64,000 nt of DNA from Alopecurus myosuroides (GCA_028641055.1 CM054063.1:47613920-47677919); one strand, 5' to 3'; numbered from the stretch's first letter, positions 1-10,990 are shown. Translations and numbers: made by a program. Notes: generated by a model from the sequence alone, not told the origin.

Positions 1-172
1 ATGGATGCCAATGGGGGAGAAAGTTTTGAGGGTTTAAGAAATTTTGGTTTTGTTCTTAAACATTTTCCTTTCATGCTCATGCAACCTTGCTTGTCTATTT
101 GCATGGTAGGTAAAATTCATTATATAAACCCTCGTAAAAGAGTTTGTCATCAATTACCAAAATGGGGGAGAT
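1..172 (+). mobile_element. 3' end of internal region of a copia-type LTR retrotransposon, with polypurine tract
   Basis: This is the last part of an element whose body lies to the left of the window. It ends in a purine-rich tract (aaaatgggggagat, about 158-171) directly before the LTR that starts at 173. The sequence tttgtcatcaattaccaaaatgggggagatt is the kind of 3' end known from SIRE/Maximus copia elements, where several such tracts precede the LTR. The short open frame at 1-213 runs through the tract into the LTR and is not a gene. The family name is inferred; the polypurine tract and LTR border are seen directly. Confidence 0.75.
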
Positions 173-1417
173 TGAAAGAGCATGGTTCCCCCATGTGTGG
201 TTTTGGTAATTGATGACAATCACTATGGACTAATGGTTGCATTGAGCTACACTTGTAGAGTTTCTCCACAGGCAATACTTGATGTCCATGTGTTGGATTC
301 AAGATAATCAAGTGGTGACCAAGGTGCTATTCATGTGAATATCCCAAGTTTGGTCATGAGAGAGTTGAGCATATTGCAAGTATGTCTTGAAGAAGAATAT
401 TGTGTGAACATTCATCTTTACCTTCAAGACATCATTATTATGAAGAGAGAAGAAAAGATAAAAGGTTGATCAAGGCAAAGTGCTAAGCGATGGTTAATAG
501 TGATCAACTCACAAAACAAGAAGATGCACCATGTGGTATCATGGTATCGTAAGTAATTGTTCATATAGCTTTGTGTTCTAACCCATTATATGTGTGTGTG
601 GTATATCTATGTGGGGTTAGGCATCTTTCCATGGGCTTGCATCAAAAGGAAGATTTCATATAGTCCATGGTGGATGACGTAAAGTTGTGATTGTCATCAA
701 GTTCGAGAAGTGCAAGTTCAAGGGAAGCATATCGAAGAGATCACATTCTTGAAGCTTGCCACTCTTTTGGAGATAATGTTAAAGTAAAGATATACTTAAA
801 AGAGCCTCTCCCATAGTTGCATATGGGGGGAGCATCTTTGTGTCTTCATCAAGCAAAAAGAAATCAAGAAAGGTGTTCCATCTTGAGGAGGTCGAGATCG
901 TCATATTATAGCTCAAGTGGAATGCTCAAGGCAAAGGTATGATCTTGATAGGTTTTCTATTTTACCGGTCTCATAGCATTAGGAGGGAGACCGGATTATA
1001 GGATAGATAACCGTACTATCAAGAGGGGCTCTCATATTAGCAACTTGATCGCATCACTCGGAGAGAGCTCAAACCTTTGCATACTTGGCATAACATTTCT
1101 TGGTTCTTATTTGTGTTTTCTCGATGTGTTGTTTTTGAGCTTGTCATGTGCTTCAATACAAGCTCAAGTTCATCAAAAACGGGTTTCGCATGAAAAACTT
1201 ATTGCGTTTTTGATATTGGAGGTTTTACCGATTGTTCCTTTATAGAGAGGTAATAACTTTCATCATTTGGTTTTATCATCCAATTATGGACTATGATGTT
1301 TCTTTGCATAATCTTGTAGTGCTCGTTCTTACGATTTCAACGAGCCCAAGATCATCGAAAACGGAGTCCGGATGCAAAAGATATCGCGTTTTTTGTGAAG
1401 GACATTTTCTGAAAACT

Positions 1418-1525
1418 GGTAGGCCGGCCCCAGGCCGGGGTGGGCTCCCCAGGCCGGACCCCTACCCGAACCGTCCGGCCTGGAGGCCGGCCTGGCCGGC
1501 CCGGGAGGCCGGGGTGGGGCAGAAT
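1418..1525. repeat. GGCCGG-rich palindromic repeats in the LTR U3 region
   Basis: About 100 bp of nested imperfect palindromes built from ggccgg, ccaggcc and ccggcctggaggccgg. They lie about 30 bp upstream of the LTR TATA box, where enhancer repeats of an LTR promoter are expected. They stand out from the moderately AT-rich LTR around them. Confidence 0.7.
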
Positions 1526-1552
1526 GCCCCCAACGGGCTGTTTTTGGGGGCC

Positions 1553-1560
1553 TATAAAAG
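1553..1560 (+). promoter_or_regulatory. TATA box of the 3' LTR
   Basis: TATAAAAG sits in ggggg cctataaaagg ggcc, followed about 30 bp later by pyrimidine-rich sequence, as expected for the U3/R border of a plant LTR. It could drive read-through transcription into 2569 onward. Confidence 0.65.
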
Positions 1561-2568
1561 GGGCCTTCTTCCCCATTGGTTTCCTACCTTTTTAGCAAGT
1601 TTTCCCCCACCATTGTTGACCTTTTTGGAGCTTGCTCTCTCTCTATTCCTCCATGATTCTTGCCTCCAATTAGTGGGAAAAGAGAGAGGAGATCTAGATC
1701 TATTATCCCACCAATCCATCTCTCCTCTTAGTGAGGGGAAAGTCTTTGGATCTAGATCTTGTGGATTCATTTGTTGAGTTCTTTATTGTTCTTCCTCTCT
1801 TCTCCCCCCATAGCATTTGTTGCTTTGGTGGGATTTGAGAGTGAAGGATTTGAGCACTTCTTGTGTTCTTGCCATTGCATAGGTTGCATCGGTTTGAGTT
1901 CTCTACGAGGATTCGTTCGAGTGAAAGGTTGAGAAGCTTGTTACTCTTGGGTTCTTGGAGTGCCCTTGAGCTTGTCCTCTTGGGTACTTGGAGTGCCCTA
2001 GACGGTTGTTGTTGTCTCGGAGTTTTGGTAGCTCCGGACCTTGTTGCTATCTCGGAGTTTTGGTGGCTCGCGGGATATTGTTGGGAGCCTCCAATTGAGT
2101 TGTGGAGATTGCCCCAACCTTGTACGGGATCGGTGACCGCCCTCAAAGGTCCCATAGTGGATCGTGGCACTCCGCATTGGTGGAGGCACGAGGAGAATAA
2201 GGTGAGCCATTGGGCGCTTGGAGTCATTGTGACTCCACACCTCTCCAACGGAGATTAGCTTCCATTGGGAAGTGAACTTCGGGATAAATCATCGTCTCCT
2301 CGTCTCTCGGTTATTTCTATACCCGAACTCTTTACTTATGCAATTTACTTTGCGATAGCCATCGAGCTTGAAGTAACATATCTTGCTATCACATAGTTGT
2401 TTGAATTGTTTAGCATAAGTTGTTGGTGCACATAGGTGAACCTAGTTTGTTTAGGTTTTGGCTTGATAAATTAAACGCTAGTTTTATTCCGCATTTATTC
2501 AAGCCTTAACCGTAATTATTTTTAAACGCCTATTCACCCCCCCTCTAGGCGACATCCGTGTCCTTTCA

Positions 2569-3665
2569 ATCTCCCGTAGTACTACTACCTCCTGGAGGTA
2601 GCGGTACTACCGCTGGGGAGGCCGGTACTACTGCTGTATTAATTTTTAACTCGTTGGCAAAACTCAGATGCTTCTTCCTTTTTGCGTCACTTTGATATTT
2701 CATGAAAGCACTTAAACATGATGTTAGAACCTTAATCGTGTTGTTATCAACTCCAAAACTATTTAGAGAGATCGATGCACTTTTTACTTCCGGCATAAGG
2801 AAAAACGAATAAGTCCTTCTGTGATTTTCTATCAGATGGGGGTTCAGAGATTTTGCCCGAAACATTTTGTCATGCTCCAGAAACTTCCGGCCTAAAGTGT
2901 CCGGTACTTACGGGCGTCTGTCAGCTGCAACGGTCAGATCTTGGAGGATCTATAAATACCCATACCCTTCCTTAGGGCTGGGATGCTCGTCCATTACTCT
3001 CTCTCTCTCTCCTCCATTAATGCCAAGATCTTAATGCATAGATCTCCCTCCTCAACCACCCAATCTTGAAGCCCTTCAAGAATTTGGTGGAGAATACCTA
3101 GATCTACATCTTCACATAGCCAAAAGTTTGATTCCCCTCTCTTCCCTTTGGGATATTGTAATCTCTTGGTTACTTTGCAACTCTAGAGAAACCCCGGTGC
3201 TTAGGAGCTTCCACCTTGTTTCAAGAAGTTTTGGATTCGTTGAGCCGCCAATCAAGTTATGGAGATAGCCTCAACCTTGTGTAAGGTTTGTTCACCGTCT
3301 TCAAGAGGACCTCATAGTGGAAACGAGCATCTCCCTCACCGGAGAAGGTTAAGGAGAATAGGGGTGTGCACCTTCGTGCTACTGGAGTGCCTATGTGGCT
3401 CCTCACCCCTCCAACGTACACCTGCTTCCCTTGGAAAGTAACTACGGAAAACATATACTTCTCACTGTGTTTAAGCTTGTTGTTTATCTTGTACCTTACT
3501 ATAGCTTCCTTTGCGCACCTTATTTCGTATCACATAGGTTGCTCACCTAATTGCACATCTAGACAACCTTGTGATTTATCTTGTTGAGCCCAAAATTTAA
3601 AAGGAAAGAAGAAAAAATTTAGTCACATATTCACTCCCCATCCTTGTGACAGACTTGTACTTTCA
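2569..3665 (+). mobile_element. Right part of an older LTR into which the 173-2568 element inserted
   Basis: The segment is a diverged relative of 173-2568. Both contain a gagttatggagat / gccccaaccttgt type stretch, a tcatagtgga stretch and a similar block ending in ctttca (here at 3665). It opens with GGTAGTACCGC-type repeats (2575-2640), has a TATA box at 2951-2958 (TATAAATA) and a CT microsatellite at 2996-3013. The left half is missing because the younger element interrupts it. ORFs inside it are not supported as genes. Confidence 0.65.
2575..2640. repeat. GGTAGTACCGC-type repeats in U3
   Basis: Alternating direct and inverted copies of gtagtactac, ggtagcggtactaccgc and ggccggtactactgc. 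The same motif type recurs at 50812-50930. It probably occupies the position that the GGCCGG repeats hold in the younger LTR. Confidence 0.65.
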
Positions 3666-5029
3666 GTAATGATCACATGACATGCTCTATAAATTTGAAT
3701 TGTAACAGAAGGGTAGGCCTTGCTGCTTGCTAGAAAGAGTATGGTCGAGTTGGCCTTTTGTGTATTGTCTATAAATAGCTTTTAACTTGTTGAATTGAAC
3801 TTGGCAAAAAGTACATGTACTTCAATTGATATGAGTAACCATCTAATTGATGATGTATCACATTTTGGTTGGCCTTATTGGGTTCTTGCGAGAAATTATG
3901 CATGCATCATCCTATTAACCGAGTGTATTTGGTGTCTATTCATGTACTATGGTTATTGATATTTTAGGCTCTTTTTCTCAAACCAATTTATCAGTATCAT
4001 GATTGTATGCATTCGAGGATGTAGAGGCCGAAAGGTGCAACCTTCATGAAAAAAGGGATAGTTAGAGATTGTTATTCTTGAAGGCCATATATTTTTGTCT
4101 TATGAGACATAAATAAGACAGAAAATTAAAGTCCATTACTCTTGTTATCACGGTATACATAAAGGAGAACTATTCGTATTGTGTGATATTATACATCTGA
4201 AAGAGCAAAAGAGTATGAGTGATGCTACTGTTTTGCAGAAACAATAACATTGTACTATTTTTATTAGGAAAAACAAGCGAGTAATAGTTAATTATCACTA
4301 AAAAGCAATTTTGTAAAAGATACCATAATGCGTGCAACGAAACACATAACAATTTTGAGGCATTTTTATTTTGGTTTTCGAGATTCTAAAAATAAAGTAA
4401 TAGGTAAAACACATGAAAAGGATAGCAATGCATGTGCGAAACAAAGGACCGGAAAACAGAGGAGTTTTGTAAACTTGGTTGTTTGGTTCTCATGTATGTA
4501 TAGGAAAAACACATGATTACTAATCAAAATGGTCAAATAAAAGCCAAACCATTTGGGAAAGTATGAATTAGCATGCTATTACGCTACTAGAGGCATCAGT
4601 CTTGTTCTTTGTGCGTAGGATTTCGAAAAGGAGGTCCAAGTGGATTGTAAGTTTTTGTTTTCCTTCAAAGCTGAGATCAAAGGAAAATGGCATGCGTATT
4701 TCCCTTTGCCCAACTCTTTTGAACCAAATAATGGATGAATAGTGTCACAGCAGAAAATACTCACATCCCTATATTATTATTCGTCCACTTTTGCCTTTGA
4801 ACCAAACAAGCCCCTGAAACCCAACTCTTCCTACGGAAACATGCCGCCACCATAGGTGAGAAAGGTCCTCCAGCAATAATGCCTCAAAGAACGTGACGTA
4901 GGGCAAAGTTGCTCCACATTTTTGCCTTTTTGTTCGCGTGTGTGTGTACTACTGACCGTGAACCCCACAAATACGGAAGTTGGTCAACTTTTGGACACGG
5001 CGGTTGACTGGTTGTTGAGACCTTGAGAC
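3666..5029. other. Low-copy intergenic stretch with no recognised gene
   Basis: AT-rich to moderate sequence without a convincing coding region. All open frames are below 90 codons and show no motif. No TIR, LTR or tandem structure was recognised. Confidence 0.6.
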
Positions 5030-5306
5030 TGAGGACATCTCCAGCGGGGCTGCTCAAATGCGGACCAGTTTGGTCCGCATTTTGTCTGTTTGAGCAGCCG
5101 TCCGCTGTCCTCGGACACGGCCTGGACCAGGTGCCCCCAGTGGGGCTGCTCATACCAAATAGGACATTTCATAGATTTAGTAGGGCCCACAGGGGCCCAT
5201 AGATTTACAAACTAAAAAAAAATAAAAACAGGGAATTAAACGTCTAGCCCTAGCTAGACGGCCACTGGCCAGTGGCATGGCGGCGCCGGAGTTGCCCCCG
5301 GAGCTC

Positions 5307-6474
5307 CTAGTCATCTAGGATGACGTAGTCGGGGGTCTCGCGGGCGAGGTGGGGTGGCAGTGGGGCGGCCCTGGCCCCCTGCGGCGTGGGAGGCTGGGTT
5401 CGCGGCGGCGGCGTGGCCGGCCGGGGCGGCGGCACGAGGTGCTCAGGTGGTGGCGCCTCCCACCTCCACCGCATGCCCACAAGGGGCTCGAACCAGGCCG
5501 GCACCGGCGCGTTCTCATCGCGCCCGTCGTCGTCTACCTCCTCCTCGTAGGGGTAGTCGTCGACCTGCTGGGCGTGGATGGCCGCCACGGCCTCGTCCAC
5601 AGCCCGCGCGCCGGCTGCGCGGGCCTCTGCCTCCTCCGCCGCCTGCTGCGCGGCCACCGCCGCGAGGGCGTCCTCCAGCGCGCGGGCCTCCGCCTCCGCC
5701 GCTGCTTCCGCCTCCCTCCTGGAGGCCTCGATGGCCATGGCCAGCTGGAGCTCCTCGTTGGGCTCGGGCTCGGCCATGGGGACGTCCTCGTCGTCCTCCT
5801 CCTCGTACCATTGGGAGGGTCCTCCTCCGGTTCCTCCTTGACGACCGGGGCGCGGCCGCCGATACGGAGGGGGCGTTGGGGGGCGGTGGAGGGGCGGCGC
5901 CACGCCTCGCCTGGCGTGGAGGTGACGGTGGCGGGAGCTGTGCCTCCCCGCGGGCGCGGCGCGCACCGAAGTACGACCTGCGGCGCAGGTCGTGTTCGTC
6001 GGTGAACCACGTGTCCCAGTGGGGACTGTTCACCGCGAACGCCGGGTGGGCGCGCAGGTCCGGTGGCAGCTCGTCGCGCCGGCGGTGGATCTCCACCTCC
6101 CGCGCCGCGCCGGACCGCGGTACCGGCGGCACAGGGATCCTGTCCCTGTTCAGATGCCACCCATCGGGGAGGTGGACATCTGGCCATGGCACTGGGATCG
6201 CCTGATCCCAGTACCATTGGCACCGCGCCTTGTTCAGGTACGGGCGTTCCCGCACCCTGGCGGGCACCAGGCGGAATGGGGCCGCCGGGCCCTGAGAAGA
6301 AGGAGGAGGAGAGGCCGGCGGCGTGCGCACCTGCTCGGCTTGGGTGCGCTGGGTGCGGGTGAGAGGTGGCGGAGGAGGGAGCGGGGGAGAGGGCGAGGGC
6401 TCGCGGCGGCGGCGTGAGCCGCCGGCCTCGTGGTCGTTCTTTCCGCGGCCCCAGTTGAGCCAGTTGCGGCCCAT
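5307..6474 (-). pseudogene. Gene A: WPDVHLPDGWHLN-family protein of unknown function, one frameshift
   Basis: I do not recognise a function. Translation starts at an ATG (6472-6474) giving MGRNWLNWGRGKNDHEAGG. It continues through a Pro/Arg-rich stretch into a conserved block of about 85 residues (YWDQAIPVPWPDVHLPDGW, RIPVPPVP, WDTWFTDEHDLRRRSY). The frame changes at about 5850-5960. The other frame then gives an acidic segment (EEEDDEDVPMAEPEPNEE), a long Ala/Glu-rich probable coiled coil, and a tail ending at TAG (5307-5309). A homologue with the same order lies at 28483-29477. A TATA-like box (6589-6597) sits about 115 bp upstream. An unrecognised intron instead of a frameshift is possible. 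The plus-strand ORFs here are antisense shadows of GC-rich sequence. Confidence 0.6.
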
Positions 6475-6588
6475 GGCCGGCGGCGAGGAAGGCGAGGGGA
6501 GGAGGCGGTGGTGACTGCGAGGGCAGTGATGGTGATGGTGACTGCGAGGAGACGGTGCGCGTGGGAGGGACGCGTGGCCGCGGGTCCC

Positions 6589-6597
6589 ATTTAAATA
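6589..6597 (-). promoter_or_regulatory. TATA-like box of gene A with upstream CCTTTGACC motif
   Basis: On the minus strand TATTTAAAT lies about 115 bp before the gene A start. Further upstream, at 6651-6659, the plus strand reads cctttgacc, which contains the W-box core TTGACC. The same combination of TATA-like box and CCTTTGAC motifs occurs in front of genes B and C. Confidence 0.55.
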
Positions 6598-6867
6598 GGA
6601 CCCCGTGGGTAGCCGAGCCGTCGCCGCGGTCACTGGCCGGCGGGCCACCACCTTTGACCGAAACGGGACACGACCGAGCGCGCGCGTCCGTTTCGTGTCC
6701 GCGGGCTGCTCAAATCTGACCCAAATTTGGTCAGGATTTGAGCATCCGCGGACTGAAAAGGGACCAGGCCGTGGGTTGCGCAGCCCCGCTGAGGCCTGGT
6801 TTTGGGCCAGGCTGCTCAAAACGGACCAGTCCGGGGCAAATGAGCAGCCCCGCTGGAGATGTCCTGA

Positions 6868-7814
6868 GGGCGCGCGCGCTGGCTTGGATCACCCGTGCTT
6901 TTCGCGATTGTCACGACGCCTGCTGCCTGCATGGTTTGGGGTCGCTTTGACTTGTCTGGACACGAAAGCCAGCCGCGTACGTCGGATACACCTGCCTGGC
7001 TGCTAATCCAGTCTGCTGTGGATGTGGATGGGTCACTGTCCGTGGGGCCCGAGCAGCAGTACCCTGATGATCAACCCTCGCCCTAATGATGAACGCACGA
7101 ACGCACGCACGCAACCAGAGACAAAATTCGCTGTGTTGCCTTGAATGGGGGTCGGTTGACGGTCGCCACCGCCTTCAACAGCGAACAGTGCCCTGGCTCA
7201 GATTCTTGTCATATGAGGCTAATTCCGTGCTGCCATCGCCATATGCTATGTAGCAGGCGCACATGATCGGACCACTTGCCACTACGTGACGCTAGCTAGG
7301 AGTACTAGTGGTTTAAGGCTGCAAATACGTGACGCTTTGGCTAGGTGGTACGACGAGTACTGGTTTTCAGTTATTGGGCGGAGACGACTGGCACACGGAT
7401 ACAGTGGTTGATCGGAGGCGACTGGTACATATGCGTGCGTACATAGCATAGCAATGTGGAGATCGGGCACAGCAATGGCATCTGCATGTAGTTGACACTT
7501 GACCGGCGGTACTGCACCGCACTGGCATGCACATGTGTTGCACGCAGCGGGGGAAGAGGAGGAAAACAAGCAAGCGATCCAGCTTCAGAGTCACAGGGAT
7601 CCATCCATCGTTCAGCGCAGACGGGCCTGCCGCATTCAAGTCCCTCTGAGTAGTGAGTAAAGCTGCGTACGAACTACGTAGCTTGCTATAGGCCCAGAGC
7701 CGAGGGGACGCAGGCCACACCAAAGCTCCTGCTTGCTGCCCATCGCCTGTTTCGTTAACTGTGAGACGCAATTAAGCAGGCTATGCAAGCTAAACAAATC
7801 GTGCTTCAGAATCA
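6868..7814. other. Intergenic stretch, no gene recognised
   Basis: Mixed-composition sequence with short unsupported open frames. A small acgcacgaacgcacgcacgc microsatellite lies near 7090-7112. No element borders were recognised. Confidence 0.55.
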
Positions 7815-7939
7815 CTCCCTCCATTAAAAAATACACGATTTCGATTTATCTAAATACAGATATATTTATACATGTTATATTATCTATAAATATCTATATC
7901 TAAAAAAATTCAAGTCATATAGTTTTTGAAAGGAGGGAG
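7815..7939. mobile_element. Stowaway MITE (Tc1/mariner type)
   Basis: The ends are ctccctcc and ggagggag, with extended complementarity between the arms. The right side is followed by ta (7940-7941), the expected target duplication; the left TA is not preserved. The 125-bp AT-rich body is typical of Stowaway. Confidence 0.8.
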
Positions 7940-8373
7940 TACAAGTTACTACTAGTGTGCACCCTATGTGCCAACCAGGGATGGAACCAGGATAAGAATT
8001 AAAGGGGGACAATTGCATATTAAATCAGTCAAAGGGGGCCATATAGGTAATTTTTAAAAATTTAGGGGGAAAATCCACAAATTAACAATGGGAGATTAGC
8101 AAAAAAAAAATTACCTTGGGGGAGCCATAGCCCCTCCCCACACCCCCCGGTTCCGTCCCTAGTGCCAATTGAGCGTCCGAAATCGCTCAAACGGACGCTA
8201 TTGGCTAGGTAGTACACTTTGTTTTTTGAAGTTCCTAGTGTCATTATCTATATCTAATTGTTTTTTGAAGTCATATGGTTTTGAAAGGAGGGAGTACAAG
8301 TTAGTACCAGTGTGCAACCTATGTGCCAATTGAGCGTCCGGAATCGTCCGAACGGATGCTATTGGCGGTAGCA
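7891..8373. repeat. Tandem duplication; first copy interrupted by a MITE
   Basis: Copy 1 (7891-8217, including the inserted MITE) and copy 2 (8244-8373) share tatctatatct...tcaagtcatat, gaaaggagggagtacaagtta, gtgtgca(c/a)cctatgtgcca and ttgagcgtccg...attggc. The duplication includes the right end of the Stowaway element and its flank. Copy 2 has no hAT MITE, so it serves as an empty-site reference. Confidence 0.85.
7976..8161. mobile_element. hAT-type MITE
   Basis: The termini are cagggatggaacc and ggttccgtcccta, inverted repeats of the CAGGGRYGGA type known for hAT MITEs. The flanks are gtgccaac (7968-7975) and gtgccaat (8162-8169), an 8-bp target duplication with one mismatch. The paralogous copy at 8244-8373 shows the uninterrupted site, which confirms both borders. 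Confidence 0.88.
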
Positions 8374-9117
8374 CATATTTAGCTTGTGTCGAGCACCCCC
8401 GACTGTGCTCTCTCCGGAAGACGCCGGACATATGTCCGCTCATTTCGTGGGTGTGTGTTCCAGTGCCGGCTCTCTAAACGGTGAATCCCAAGTAGCAACC
8501 CAATCTCATAACATTGGTTACAAAAAACACGATGATCCAGTGACCCCCAAACGGCAACCCGATCTCAAAACATTGGTTACAAAAAACATGATGATCAAAT
8601 TGAATAAAAGTTTCTGCCAACTCAAATACGGTGGGGCCTCGGTCCCGATCTGGGTGATGCGGGCCCTGCCGACCTAGGTTTTAGGGGTCCGCGAAGGTTT
8701 ATCCGGGCGAAAGCCAAGCGCTGCGGCGCCGATGGCGACGATGCTTGTCAGTGTCGTAACCCTCGTGGGGGCGCCGTTGTGGCTACTTCCGCCGCGTGAG
8801 GGCTCCGGGTGAAAACCCTAGACTAGGGTCTCGACAATGGCGACGTGAGGCGTCGTTACTCCCTTGGGGGCATTGTCGTGGAGCTCCGTGTTTCTTTGGT
8901 TCCGTTACAATGTCATCGGTGGCAAGTTTAGTTTTCCTGATTTCTTTTCTTTATCATTGGTCTACTTTGTAAGAGGTTATCTCGTCAACTTATATCGGTT
9001 TGATTGTTGAACTTTATTTATAAATCGGGGCGAAAGCATGTTATCTCAAATGTCCTTTGCAAACGCATGCATATTAGAACATATGAAATAATTACTTACT
9101 ATCATTTGTGATGCTGC
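8374..9117. other. Intergenic stretch with a short tandem duplication
   Basis: At 8496-8554 and 8555-8601 a unit of 59 bp is repeated (caaccc(a/g)atctca(t/a)aacattgg...gatgatc). The GC-rich part at 8620-8940 has the look of old transposon sequence but I could not name it. No coding region is supported. Confidence 0.6.
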
Positions 9118-9197
9118 ATTCCAAACAAGTTCAATAGGGATTTTTTTTTTTTTGAGGAATTGAGCCCTCTGAAATTCCTATGAAATTTGTTTGGAAT
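9118..9197. mobile_element. Short foldback element
   Basis: The left arm attccaaacaagttcaatag pairs with the right arm (ctatgaaatttgtttggaat), about 25 bp with a few mismatches. A loop of about 30 bp contains a T run. It is probably a MITE remnant; no clear target duplication was found. Confidence 0.5.
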
Positions 9198-9284
9198 AAT
9201 TAGACCCTTGAAGCTATTTTTTTTATTCCCAGTCATGGGATGAGTGCAAATTAAGTCCGACGCACGTGTGGTGGTATCCATCTA

Positions 9285-9355
9285 TTCACTCCGTTCAACA
9301 ATAGATACATCCATATATAAATATGTGGAAGTCATCTATTGTTGAACGGAGGGAG
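9285..9355. mobile_element. Very short Stowaway MITE hairpin
   Basis: A 71-bp near-perfect hairpin with TA on both sides (9283-9284 and 9356-9357). The arms ctccgttcaacaatagat and atctattgttgaacggag pair without mismatch. It looks like a solo-hairpin Stowaway derivative. Confidence 0.82.
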
Positions 9356-9414
9356 TACTAGTTAGCACTTAGCAGTGGACTTTGAAGTATATCGTCCGCT
9401 TGATCCACGTGTTA

Positions 9415-9744
9415 GGGCATGTACAATGGTAGAGAAGGCACGCATTCTCTTAGCTATCCATGTCATCTAGAGAAGCCAAACATATAATTTATACAATGCA
9501 TTATCTCTTATTATTATCCTTAATAATTAATTAGCAATTAATGAGAAATAATTATCTTTGATAGGAAATTGTGTGTCTAAGAGAAGACATGTTGTACAAT
9601 GCAGAGAATAGTCTTCTCTTAAGAGATCATCCCTTAGCTAAGAGAAGGCAACCTTCCTTCTCTTAATTCTCTCTCCTTCAACTAAGCAAAAATCTGACGA
9701 GGCAACGCTAAGGGAAGGTTGACATCACCCCATTATACATGCCC
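9415..9744. mobile_element. Tourist MITE (PIF/Harbinger type)
   Basis: The termini are gggcatgtacaatgg and ccattatacatgccc, flanked by tta on both sides (9412-9414 and 9745-9747). The 330-bp length and TTA target duplication are diagnostic of Tourist. The interior is rich in ctctta/taagag inverted motifs. Confidence 0.92.
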
Positions 9745-9747
9745 TTA

Positions 9748-10866
9748 TTGCTCTCCCCGCGACTCACGTCGGCGCGGGCATGCTAAAATTTCCCTTAAAA
9801 ACTCCAGTACTCCTTTTTACACTTTACATTCCTTGGATATTTCTGTACTTTTCATTATCTTATTATACGTTTTGAGAATCCTGCGAGTTTCAACCGTGGT
9901 AGAAAAAGACATAATGTATTGTTACAGCGGAGTAGAGGAGGACCACGACATACGTACGTGCTGCCGCCGCGCCGCCCACGTCGAAGCTGGACGACACCAT
10001 GATTGATCCCACCACCGAATTCCATATGATCATCGATCATCTCGTCACCGATTCCATCCATCCATCATCTTCAACCTCTCAATCCCACATCTCCTCAAGT
10101 TAATTCTCCTCTGTCAAACTGCCAATCACGCCCGCCCACGCCATGCCATCATCCTCATCATGGTAGCCTCCCGAAAGAAATCGACACACGGTGGAACTAA
10201 TCAGCTTGATTAGTTTCAAGGGCATCTTTCATCCATCGATCAGCGGCAGCCGGCAGGCATGCCTGCAACTGCAAGCTAGCCGCAGAGGGAGGGAGACATG
10301 ATGATATCGTTTGCAGAGGAAACACAGCGCATGTGCCTTGCTCGTCAGGTCCGTGGAGAATAATGGCGCTTTTAATTAGCTTAGAACATGTACTCCAAGT
10401 GACGGCCTTACGGGACGATCGGCACGTGTTGCCGGGAATGTACCGATCGAACCTGCAGGCGCGTGCTCTGCCTCTGCGGCTGCAATCATCGGTCCGTTCG
10501 AGCTGTCTGTGTCCGCAACATACCTGCATCCGCATGCCCGATTGGAGCACGCACGCATCTATGTACGTCTCGATCGCCGAAAGAAACTACAGTTTAACGT
10601 GATTCACAGCGAATATTCCCCATGCGAGTCTTTTGATGTGAGACACACGAGAGGCTGCTGCACTCGCTACTAGAGAAATTTTTTACGGTCGGCGCACAAA
10701 ATAGGCCTGCCGCAAGAGAAAGACTGTTGAATATTACGCTGGCGTATCTCCACCTAGCGTGGGAGACTAGCCCGGGGGTAAATATTCGCCTGGGTATCTG
10801 TTGTTGTGCGTCGGTGCTAATTTGTAGAGTACATGGGCAAAAAAAAACAGAAAGTATTTACACCCC
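9748..10866. other. Intergenic stretch, no gene recognised
   Basis: No supported coding region, TIR or LTR. Open frames at 10197-10602 overlap each other on both strands and lack motifs. Confidence 0.5.
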
Positions 10867-10990
10867 AGATTTATAACAGTTGAATATCATGAAAGTTTTA
10901 ACCACAGACGCACAACGGATTCATAACGGTTGAATATTATGAAAGTTCTAAACACAAACACACCAGATTCATAGCAGTTATAAACACAAA
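10867..10990. repeat. Tandem repeat, unit about 50 bp, 2.5 copies
   Basis: Units start at 10867, 10917 and 10965 (the last one partial). Each contains (a/g)gattYata(a/g)c(a/g)gtt, and the two full units continue with gaatatYatgaaagttYtaa. The array borders the relic coding region on the minus strand. Confidence 0.75.

Larger units (their letters stand above)
173..2568 (+). mobile_element. 3' LTR of a Maximus/SIRE-like copia element
   Basis: The segment starts TGAAAG and ends CTTTCA, a perfect 6-bp inverted pair with the canonical TG...CA tips, and it follows a polypurine tract. Its length of 2396 bp fits the long LTRs of the SIRE/Maximus lineage. It has a TATA box at 1553-1560, GC-rich palindromic repeats just upstream, and the 3' tail ttcacccccc ctctaggcga, which is frequent in Triticeae LTRs. 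Diverged homologues of its downstream half occur at 2569-3665 and of its first part at 50343 onward. Open frames inside it (for example 1232-1777 and 1863-2258) are chance frames in LTR sequence. Confidence 0.85.
5033..6864 (-). mobile_element. PIF/Harbinger-like DNA transposon, non-autonomous, gene-carrying
   Basis: The termini are inverted repeats that begin ggacatctccagcggggct and stay identical for 24 bp (to ctgctca). A 3-bp direct repeat, tga, flanks them (5030-5032 and 6865-6867). A 3-bp target duplication and a GG(G/A)CATCTCC tip fit PIF/Harbinger. The motif ggggctgctca recurs inside both ends. The 1.83 kb body holds no DDE transposase and no Myb-like ORF. Instead it carries one minus-strand gene with promoter and stop (gene A). 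The assignment to Harbinger rests on ends and TSD only. Confidence 0.85.

Noticed and set aside
5349..6417. Long plus-strand open frames opposite gene A
   Set aside because: They are antisense frames in GC-rich DNA; the minus-strand frames carry the motif shared with gene C, the promoter and the stop.
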